The translations under genes and the position numbers were made by a program. The notes under the pieces are model-generated. The model was not told the origin of the DNA and did not search any database. It was given only the letters and a program-made list of their open reading frames with translations. A DNA stretch of 64,000 nucleotides from Lachnospiraceae bacterium (GTDB lineage Bacteria; Bacillota; Clostridia; Lachnospirales; Lachnospiraceae): positions 1 to 64,000 of the forward strand of contig JAQUXP010000014.1 of NCBI GenBank assembly GCA_028692395.1, written 5' to 3'. This document shows positions 7,019 to 13,380 of the stretch, piece by piece; position 1 is the stretch's first letter, and the number at the start of each line of letters is the position of its first letter.

Positions 7019-8524
7019 TTAACTGTTTTGCATCTTACGCTTCATTTCCACTGCTTCTACCTCAAAATCTACACGGTCAAATCCGGTATTTCTCTTGATC
7101 CAAAGCCTGATTCCCTGATCGGTCTTTCGAAGCTCCCAGGTGTCCTGATAGGCTGTCTGGGGATATATGAAGTCCAGATAGTAAACTCCATCGTTCAGGC
7201 AACCCCTGGCTGCCATCTTTTCGTACAGTCTGGTGCCAAAGACGAATTGATTCTCTTCTAAATACTTCTTGTCCAGGGTCAGCGTGCCCTCCCTCCAGAC
7301 CTCCGGCTCCACTTCGAAGGTGTTTTGACAGGTTCCATGGGTTAGGTGTATACGAACACCCTTTTGTGTATTTTCAAAGGACAGCTCCGTGATTCCTAAA
7401 ATGTTTGTGTCAAGCCGATAGTTTTTCTGGCACCATTCCTTCGGCAGCTGTGTCTGGCAGTCTCTCTGGGAAGAGAAGCTTTCCTTTTCTTCATAGTAGG
7501 TGGGAAGCTGCAGTTGCAAAAGACGCTGCTCTAATTCTGTCTGGGCTTTTGGCTGAAATGTGTCCGGGCTCTTTTCGAGAGCCGGAAGAATATTATGCCA
7601 CAGGGCATCTGCAATCTGCTGCATGTTTTCATGCCCTGCTGTGGACACAAAAAGCAGCTTTTCTTTCGGAAGGACGATGCAATATTGTCCAAATGCGCCA
7701 TCTCCCCGGAAGGATCCCGGTACATGACAGCCCCAGAATTGATAACCGTAGCCATAGCGGTTCTCTCCCTCCCAGGTATTGGAGGGATCTGACCAGGGAT
7801 AGACGGCATCCTGCCACCAGCTTTTGCTCAGGATCTGCATTCCGTCCAGATTCCCCTGATGCTCCAGCAGCAGTGCGAATCTGGCAATATCCTCCACGGA
7901 AATATTTAATCCGAAGCCTCCTGCATTATAACCGCCTGCTCCTTTTTCCCACCAGATATCCTTTGAAAATCCAAGCGGGGTAAATAAATGTACTTTCAGA
8001 TAGTCAAACAGTGTTTCTCCGCTGACTCTTGTAAAAATGGCAGAAAGCATATAGCTTGCCAGGGTGTTATAGAAAAACCATGTTCCTGGCTCCTCTTTGG
8101 CTTCATTCATCCAGAATTCCTGTATCCAGTCCCTGGCCGGATCCCCAAAAATCCCCTCCGGCTCAGAGGTTTGCCCGGTGTTCATCGTCAGCAGATGCTT
8201 TACCGTAATTTTCTGTAGCCTGTCACAAACCTTCTCCTTTGAAATCTCCGGGAAAAACTTCAGTGCAGGGTCCTCCAGATGAATCTGTCCTTCCTGCACC
8301 AGAAATCCAATTCCGGTGGATGTAAAGCTTTTGCTCAACGAAAACAAGGTATGGATATCCTCCTGACGGCAGGGCGCATAACTGCCCTCTGCAATTACCG
8401 CATCATTTCGCAATAACATAAAACTGTGTAAATGGATCTGTTTTTCTTCAATCTCGTCCAGGAACGCAAGAATCCCTGCCGGATCCACCCCTTCCTGTGC
8501 CGGTTTACTTCTTCTAATCTCCAT
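7019..8524 (-). CDS. Class C beta-lactamase-fold serine hydrolase
   Basis: A roughly 500-residue protein with the penicillin-binding / class C beta-lactamase fold in its first 330 residues. The nucleophile motif S-x-x-K is SLSK near residue 63, and FYNTLASY holds the second motif region. The remaining C-terminal part is a lipocalin-like tail without a clear catalytic motif. The ATG at 8524 is preferred over the TTG at 8527; GAAAGGA lies five bases upstream. No export signal is present, so a cytoplasmic esterase, amidase or deacylase is likelier than cell-wall work. It lies directly upstream of the GH95 gene, suggesting removal of acyl decorations before or after defucosylation (inference). 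Its start overlaps the stop of an 18-codon frame. Confidence 0.8.
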   Translation of the reverse strand: MEIRRSKPAQEGVDPAGILAFLDEIEEKQIHLHSFMLLRNDAVIAEGSYAPCRQEDIHTLFSLSKSFTSTGIGFLVQEGQIHLEDPALKFFPEISKEKVCDRLQKITVKHLLTMNTGQTSEPEGIFGDPARDWIQEFWMNEAKEEPGTWFFYNTLASYMLSAIFTRVSGETLFDYLKVHLFTPLGFSKDIWWEKGAGGYNAGGFGLNISVEDIARFALLLEHQGNLDGMQILSKSWWQDAVYPWSDPSNTWEGENRYGYGYQFWGCHVPGSFRGDGAFGQYCIVLPKEKLLFVSTAGHENMQQIADALWHNILPALEKSPDTFQPKAQTELEQRLLQLQLPTYYEEKESFSSQRDCQTQLPKEWCQKNYRLDTNILGITELSFENTQKGVRIHLTHGTCQNTFEVEPEVWREGTLTLDKKYLEENQFVFGTRLYEKMAARGCLNDGVYYLDFIYPQTAYQDTWELRKTDQGIRLWIKRNTGFDRVDFEVEAVEMKRKMQNS

Positions 8525-8580
8525 CAATTTCCTTTCGCCTCCACTACCTGCATGACATGTTTTCTTGTAACCTTCCCCAT
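8524..8580 (-). CDS. Short 18-codon upstream ORF, translationally coupled
   Basis: An ATG at 8580 with AGGAG eight bases upstream opens an 18-codon frame (MGKVTRKHVMQVVEAKGN). Its TGA overlaps the ATG of the serine hydrolase gene (TGATG). This layout implies translational coupling or a leader peptide. The peptide is basic and shows no attenuator-type codon run. It could also be a remnant of a longer gene. Function unknown. Confidence 0.45.
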   Translation of the reverse strand: MGKVTRKHVMQVVEAKGN

Positions 8581-8600
8581 AAAAACTTCTCCTTCTATTT

Positions 8601-8640
8601 GATATATCTTTTATATATCATTTTTGTTTTGATATGTCAA
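8601..8640 (-). promoter_or_regulatory. Promoter with overlapping palindromic operator for the fucosidase operon
   Basis: On the minus strand TTGACA (8635-8640), a 17-base spacer and TATATA (8612-8617). A perfect 19-bp palindrome, GATATAT-CTTTT-ATATATC (8601-8619), covers the -10 box and start region, and a further GATAT half-site lies at the -35 box. This is the layout of a repressor site. No regulator gene lies next to it. Confidence 0.6.
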
Positions 8641-8677
8641 TACAATTCAACTACATCAGAGATAAATATAAAAAGCA

Positions 8678-8760
8678 CCGTGTCCATGTTTGCACAGATT
8701 CTTTTGGAACCTGAAATAACATACACACAGCGCTTTCTTTCACAATTTATGGTACCTTTA
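8678..8760. repeat. 83-bp direct repeat, copy 1
   Basis: Matches 10771-10853 at 78 of 83 positions; all five differences are transitions. The pair brackets the AlbA_2/HATPase gene. A 21-base piece (8717-8737) recurs exactly at 12373-12393. No gene is called in the stretch 8641-8935. Confidence 0.85.
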
Positions 8761-8935
8761 TTATATCTTTTTCAAATGTATACTTGTTGCAGCCACTCCA
8801 TAAGGAATGGTACCAATTATGAATATCTTCCCGGCATGAGTTTTGCACAATCAGACGCTCCACCCCATGCCCAGTAATTCACTTTCATTTTCCTCCCTTC
8901 GTGCCTTTCACCCATTTTTTCTTAGCATAATTCTA

Positions 8936-10261
8936 TTATAATAATCGGTATGTTTGATTTTTGCCACGACCATTCTTTTGAATCATCCCTGCATCTGTAA
9001 GCTTTTTCATAATAACATAGGCCCGTGTATTTTTTATATCCAAAAGCTTTTGAACATCTTTTATGGAAATTTCCCCATGCTCAGAAAGGGAATCCAAGAT
9101 TTTTTGCATTTGCTGCGTCACATGGAACGGGGGCTGCTCTACTGCTGATAAAGAGTTATCTGCGATTGTCATAGTATTTTCAGCTACATTCATGTTTGGT
9201 AATACAATTTTAAATGAATTTGGAGTGATTGTTATGTCTGGCTGTCTACCGCAATTCTTGTATAAAGAATAAATTCGTCTTATACCAGTACCATATGATT
9301 CAATAAAACGCAGACGATGGAAAATCTCCGCTAACTTACTATTCCGTGATAGAGAAATGCCATTGCGAATGTCTTCTTTTGAAATGCCCGCTAAAAGTCC
9401 ACCAATTGAAATGAACTCCATCTGCTGACTATTAATATTGATTATAATGCTGCCACTATAATTGTAGTCTCTATGAATAAGAGCATTCAGCAAAGCCTCC
9501 CTCATAGCTGCCTCTTTATAGTCCCAATGATCTTTTCGTTCCAGACCACTAATTACTGCATGGTTCTGGTTACAAAGCTGCAAATATTGAAAGGTTTCTT
9601 CCAATTGCTGTAATATAGACCCAGAAAATTCTTTTTTATCTTTAAATATTGTGTTTTCATCATCAGCAAATACTGCGACTTTTACTGTATGCGGACATTG
9701 ATCTGAAAGAAGAAGTCCTAAATTTGTAAATAGTCCAAGTTCATGGCTTTTTATGCCGAGCTGAAAATACTTTTCTTTTATAAATGGCAGATTTTTTTTT
9801 TCAAACACTTCTGCGGCGTATTGAAACGTCAAGTCTTGATTCAGGGAACGTAATTTTTCAAAAATATCGCCATCTGCATATTTAATCATTTGCCGTATTT
9901 GATCCTGGGATGCCGGCGCAGACGATGCCCCTTGACGCACATATACTCCAGATGGTTTCAGCCCTTTCGATTTTAGGTAATACGGTTTATATGCTCCTTC
10001 TCCGATTTCTATCCGTATAACCTTCCCTTTTTCCAAGGAGTATTTTATAAACATTGTAACATCAGGAAGTATCGCATCACGAATACCATTCGTTATTCGT
10101 GTGTATGTTTCATCAATATCATCCAATCCGACTTCTTCGCCATTGTCATTCACTCCCACCAGAATGACTCCACCATCCGTGTTTGCAAAAGCAATTACTT
10201 CTTTGTAAATGTCAGAAACAAATATTTCTTTAAATTCCACTTTTTCATCTTCAAACATCAT
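8936..10261 (-). CDS. AlbA_2 / HATPase_c_4 / winged-helix protein (Schlafen-like ATP-binding)
   Basis: A 441-residue protein often annotated as a RecG-like helicase, which it is not. Residues about 1-125 form an AlbA_2 (Schlafen-type) domain with IAFANTDGGVILVGVNDNG. A GHKL-type ATP-binding region follows with REALLNALIHRDY near 265. The C-terminal 60 residues are a winged helix (SIKDVQKLL...YRLL). Such proteins are regulators or stress and defence factors; the biochemical role of this one is unknown. The start is the first of two adjacent ATGs after GAGGGGGG. It is a single gene in AT-rich DNA, flanked on both sides by 83-bp direct repeats, with a large palindrome over its promoter that it might bind itself. 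Confidence 0.85.
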   Translation of the reverse strand: MMFEDEKVEFKEIFVSDIYKEVIAFANTDGGVILVGVNDNGEEVGLDDIDETYTRITNGIRDAILPDVTMFIKYSLEKGKVIRIEIGEGAYKPYYLKSKGLKPSGVYVRQGASSAPASQDQIRQMIKYADGDIFEKLRSLNQDLTFQYAAEVFEKKNLPFIKEKYFQLGIKSHELGLFTNLGLLLSDQCPHTVKVAVFADDENTIFKDKKEFSGSILQQLEETFQYLQLCNQNHAVISGLERKDHWDYKEAAMREALLNALIHRDYNYSGSIIININSQQMEFISIGGLLAGISKEDIRNGISLSRNSKLAEIFHRLRFIESYGTGIRRIYSLYKNCGRQPDITITPNSFKIVLPNMNVAENTMTIADNSLSAVEQPPFHVTQQMQKILDSLSEHGEISIKDVQKLLDIKNTRAYVIMKKLTDAGMIQKNGRGKNQTYRLL

Positions 10262-10291
10262 ATTACCCCCCTCTCATCCAAGTTTTATCTT

Positions 10292-10340
10292 ATTGTATAA
10301 TGAAAATTCACTTTTGTCTAGTGAAAAAAGTGAATTTTCA
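10292..10340 (-). promoter_or_regulatory. Promoter and 15-bp-arm palindromic operator of the AlbA_2 gene
   Basis: Minus-strand TAGACA (10315-10320), 17 bases, TACAAT (10292-10297). It is overlapped by a perfect inverted repeat, TGAAAATTCACTTTT (10301-10315) and its complement (10326-10340), with a 10-base centre. Another TTTTCACT copy follows at about 10344-10351. Probably an operator; the binder is unknown. Confidence 0.6.
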
Positions 10341-10770
10341 TTATTTTCACTCGACAAAAAATGTGAAAAAGTACTACTGTCCATACTGTTCGGTTTCCAT
10401 GTGAATTAATATTCTAACGCTAGTTATGTCATAGAAAAAGTAACTTCCGTATATGGGTCCTCTCATAGATCTATTTGAATATTCCTTACACAATCTTTCT
10501 TTGCCAATATCCTGATTCTAACAAAATTTCCATAAATATTCCCTGCCTCTGAATTTTAAGCAATCCATATCAATCATTTCATATTTTTAACTGAAAATTT
10601 ACAGAAAACCAACATCTCTTTTCATTTCTAACATTTATCTGAAGCGTTTTGCCATACTTTATCTAATCATGCACTTTCATTTGGTACTGATAATTGGAAA
10701 TTATAGCGAAGGTTGTCTGTCGCCGACTCTAATTGGTTATTTCTAAGCGACTGCGAGTGGTTGAAACCAC

Positions 10771-10853
10771 CCGTGTCCATGTTTGTGCAGATTCTTTTGG
10801 AACCTGAAATGACATACACGCAGTGCTTTCTTTCACAATTTATGGTACCTTTA
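10771..10853. repeat. 83-bp direct repeat, copy 2
   Basis: Same orientation as 8678-8760, 2.1 kb away, on the other side of the AlbA_2 gene. Contains CAGATTCTTTTGGAACCTGA and TTCACAATTTATGGTACC blocks unchanged. Confidence 0.85.
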
Positions 10854-10895
10854 CTATTACTATGTCTCTTTCAAGACCTTGTAGCCCTAATCCTA

Positions 10896-10927
10896 AAAAT
10901 AACGGCATTCTTAAATGCCGTTATTTT
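10896..10927. terminator. Bidirectional intrinsic terminator
   Basis: AAAATAACGGCATT, loop CTTA, AATGCCGTTATTTT: a perfect 14-bp hairpin with A and T tracts on both sides. It lies downstream of the Rpn-like gene on the minus strand. Confidence 0.75.
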
Positions 10928-11082
10928 CTATTCTATTACATTAGAAATGCTTCCTGTTGATTTGCTTGTAACTGTTCAGTACCTGACCAATTATATTCGA
11001 AAATCCATTTAAAATCGCCTTCATTGTTGGGATTTTCTCACAGTCTGCGCAGTAAATGCACAGACCTGTTGAATAATTACGT

Positions 11083-12012
11083 TTACTTTTCTAACTTCTT
11101 AATCCGTTCCCTGAGGTTCCTGTTTTCTTCTTCCAGTTTAGCTTTTGCAGCTTCCACTTCAGCCTTTTCTGCTTCCACTTCAGCCTTTTCTGCCTCCACT
11201 TCAGCTTTTTCCGCTTCCAACTGATCAATTTTAATCCGATACTTATCCAATGGCAGTTCCATGGCTCCGTCCAGTAACGGTTTCATTTCCTCAGCCCCCT
11301 TTAATTCCTTGTAGTGACCACAAATATGCTGATACAGAAGACCCGTCAATTCCATCAGCTGCTCTGCATCATCCTTTGTGATGTTTCCCACTTGAAGGTT
11401 TGCTTTGATACTTCCAAGTATATCACCCTCGACCAGATTCTGCAATGCTTTCAGTGTCTCTTTTGTGATACCTTTTTTCACCAGCTTTTTCAGCTTGATC
11501 AACTGAAATGGAATAAGGACCACCATTTTCCTGCGATTTAATTCCACCAGATCCTCATCCTGATACACCAGGTTTCTGATTGTGAATTCAAAGGTTCCCT
11601 GATTCCCAAATCTCAGCAGCAGAGGGCTTGTTTTTGGGATTTCTTTTTCTGTATCAAGATAGATGACAACCGGTTCCGGAAAAACCAGATCTTCCTCATC
11701 CCCTCGATTTTCCATCGCATGCAGAAATCCATACTCGAACACGCGCAGCACAATAGCGGAATCTTCACACATCTGTGCTTCCAGATGATAGGCATCGCCA
11801 TTAATAACCACGATAACATCCGCAAAGCGACGGTTCAGCTTCCGCCCAACAAATTCCTTATTGCTGAAAAAGATACTGCTGTCCAGCGGATAATTCATCT
11901 CAAACAGCCCATTGATCAAATTGATGATTGCTGTGGATGATAAGTTAAAAATACGTTTAAATACACGATCATAGATTTGATAGATTTCTTCGATTTGACT
12001 GACTTCTTCCAT
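11083..12012 (-). CDS. PD-(D/E)XK nuclease-family (Rpn/transposase-like) protein
   Basis: A 309-residue member of the Rpn / PD-(D/E)XK 'putative transposase' group; Rpn proteins promote RecA-independent recombination. The N-terminal half begins DRVFKRIFNLSSTAIINLINGLF and has the core signature FADVIVVINGDAYHLEAQM near residues 65-82 (Asp, then E-x-Q). The C-terminus is a coiled coil built on three near-identical seven-residue units (EKAEVEA), encoded by 21-bp tandem repeats at 11151-11213. AAGGAAG precedes the ATG. The gene stands alone in AT-rich accessory DNA. Nuclease activity is inferred from the family. Confidence 0.8.
   Translation of the reverse strand: MEEVSQIEEIYQIYDRVFKRIFNLSSTAIINLINGLFEMNYPLDSSIFFSNKEFVGRKLNRRFADVIVVINGDAYHLEAQMCEDSAIVLRVFEYGFLHAMENRGDEEDLVFPEPVVIYLDTEKEIPKTSPLLLRFGNQGTFEFTIRNLVYQDEDLVELNRRKMVVLIPFQLIKLKKLVKKGITKETLKALQNLVEGDILGSIKANLQVGNITKDDAEQLMELTGLLYQHICGHYKELKGAEEMKPLLDGAMELPLDKYRIKIDQLEAEKAEVEAEKAEVEAEKAEVEAAKAKLEEENRNLRERIKKLEK
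11151..11213 (-). repeat. Three 21-bp tandem repeats inside the Rpn-like gene
   Basis: Units at 11151-11171 and 11172-11192 are identical, and 11193-11213 differs at a few positions. Each encodes one coiled-coil heptad (AEVEAEK). The unit length keeps the frame, so copy number can change by slippage. Confidence 0.85.
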
Positions 12013-12439
12013 AAGATATGCTTCCTTTCAGACATGTTGATAGATATGTGTGTAATATAAAATAAAAAGAGAATACTGTGGTCGATAAGACCGGATAAAA
12101 CGTAGATCATTAAATCATATGTAATAGAATAAAATTACTATAGCACATACAAAACGCAAATGCAAATACTTTTTTGTTGAATTTTCATGGACGACTTTTC
12201 GTGGATTCATCCACATCGATTTATCCACAATCTGCCCTATTTGGGTTTTCAACACTTATTTTCCCACTAAAATTTAACTAAAATAGGAACTTTTGATTTT
12301 CCGGCGGAAATGCCTTGAATCGATAGATAAAACTGAGCTGTACAACAAGAAGCGCTGTACGTATGTTTCTCGTAACATACACACAGCGCTTTCACAACGT
12401 TTTCTTTATATTATTTCTTTCATAACCTTCCTCAGAACT
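12013..12439. other. Intergenic AT-rich region with a hairpin
   Basis: No gene seen. It contains the hairpin at 12351-12390 and short repeated GTGGAT/ATCCAC motifs around 12198-12222. The right arm of the hairpin reproduces 21 bases of the 83-bp repeat. Confidence 0.5.
12351..12390. repeat. 17-bp-arm hairpin related to the 83-bp repeat family
   Basis: AGCGCTGTACGTATGTT pairs with AACATACACACAGCGCT except at two positions, around a six-base loop. Bases 12373-12393 are identical to 8717-8737 in repeat copy 1. It lies about 50 bp after the stop of the receiver-like gene, but no T-run follows on the minus strand. Confidence 0.6.
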
Positions 12440-12844
12440 TCATGAACAACGTTTATTTACCCTTGGATTTTTCTCCAACAACTCATCCATTTTTAAAAAG
12501 AATAAATCATTGGATGTTGGGCGCACCATAATGTCATCTACTCCTTTCTGAAGGATCAATGGCTTTGCTGCTTCCACCTGCGCACATGGCGATATCATAG
12601 CAAGTGCTGCCCGATATTTCTGTGTCTTCAAACCATCCAGGAATGAAAAATCCCCCTTTTCGATTGTTTCCTCCACAATATCAATAATCACCATATCAAA
12701 ATGATTAGATGGCAATTCTATGAATGAATTTGAATTACAGACAATAGTAAATAAACCTGGTTCGTGATACTCGTTAAACTCTTCTTTGATATAATTGGTC
12801 CGGAAACTATCCCTTACAACCAGAACTCTCATCATTTCTTCCAT
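12440..12844 (-). CDS. Degenerate single-domain receiver-like protein
   Basis: About 134 residues resembling one CheY-like receiver domain (MRVLVVRDSF..., DMVIIDI, QKGVDDIMVRPTS). The acidic pair is reduced to a single Asp in VVRDS, the Asp of VIIDI sits at the phospho-acceptor position, and the conserved Lys is Arg in VRP. The ATG at 12844 is listed; the ATG at 12832 after GGAAG is an equally good start. The longest frame, from 12883, runs into the hairpin at 12880-12906 and is not favoured. There is no output domain. It lies downstream of the kinase/ABC/secreted-protein operon on the same strand, so a link to that kinase is possible but unproven. Confidence 0.55.
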   Translation of the reverse strand: MEEMMRVLVVRDSFRTNYIKEEFNEYHEPGLFTIVCNSNSFIELPSNHFDMVIIDIVEETIEKGDFSFLDGLKTQKYRAALAMISPCAQVEAAKPLILQKGVDDIMVRPTSNDLFFLKMDELLEKNPRVNKRCS

Positions 12845-12879
12845 AATAATTTTTAAACTCTCCCTTGTTAATAAATAAT

Positions 12880-12906
12880 GCAACTGCTCAAGACCTGAGC
12901 AGTTGC
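12880..12906 (-). terminator. Hairpin terminator after the small secreted protein gene
   Basis: GCAACTGCTCA and TGAGCAGTTGC form a perfect 11-bp stem with a five-base loop. On the minus strand it is followed by ATTATTTATT rather than a pure T-run, so termination may be partial. Confidence 0.6.
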
Positions 12907-13016
12907 GTGCAAAAATCCACTGGATATCGTTATTTGTAATGGATCTTTGCGTTCTTAAATCGTTTTCTTCTGATCAATACAGTAAATCCACGATCTGTCC
13001 AACCGTTGTCAGCCAA

Positions 13017-13346
13017 TTACATTGTTCCACAGACATAGCCGTAGAATACTGCAACAACATAAGTGTCACAATCAATAACTGTTTTGATTTCCAGATGACC
13101 ATGCAATGTCACATTATAGTCATGATCAAAATAAGAATAATAATAATATTTTGGAACTTCTGCAGCCGAAACATAATTTCTGGATATCTCGACATATTTT
13201 CCCACTGTCATTCTGGGTGATACTGCTTCTGCAGCATCTGTTAGCACCTGGGTATTTTCTGCTGGTGTTTCCGCAAATACCTGGGTGTTCAGCAATAGGC
13301 TACTCATCAAAATTCCCATGATAATCTTACTTATTTTTTTTCTCAT
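13017..13346 (-). CDS. Small secreted protein of unknown function
   Basis: A 109-residue protein with a clear signal peptide (MRKKISKIIMGILMSSLLL) and likely cleavage after VFA at residue 25. The mature part of about 84 residues is rich in Tyr and Val (KYYYYSYFDHDYN) and has two Cys. GGAGGG lies six bases before the ATG. The gene begins 34 bases after the FtsX-type permease gene, so it is probably the last gene of the kinase/ABC operon. It could be the exported cargo, a sensor partner or an immunity-type factor of that system; none of these is demonstrated. No family was recognised. Confidence 0.7.
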   Translation of the reverse strand: MRKKISKIIMGILMSSLLLNTQVFAETPAENTQVLTDAAEAVSPRMTVGKYVEISRNYVSAAEVPKYYYYSYFDHDYNVTLHGHLEIKTVIDCDTYVVAVFYGYVCGTM

Positions 13347-13380
13347 ATGTATCCCTCCTTCTTTATCTACTATAAAACAG

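Larger units (their letters stand above)
10341..11082. other. Accessory intergenic region, no gene
   Basis: 740 bases of AT-rich DNA holding the second 83-bp repeat (10771-10853) and a bidirectional terminator (10896-10927). A 99-codon frame at 10713-11012 exists only because it reads through the repeat; it has no convincing ribosome binding site and is not called. Confidence 0.5.

Noticed and set aside
8936-10261. RecG-like ATP-dependent helicase annotation
   Set aside because: No helicase motifs are present; the domains are AlbA_2, a GHKL-type ATP-binding region and a winged helix.
10713-11012. 99-codon open frame sharing a peptide with a frame at 8557-8877
   Set aside because: The shared peptide is just the 83-bp direct repeat translated in one frame; the remainder differs and there is no start signal.
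11151-11213. Possible short CRISPR-like array
   Set aside because: Units are contiguous 21-bp repeats without spacers and encode coiled-coil heptads inside a gene.
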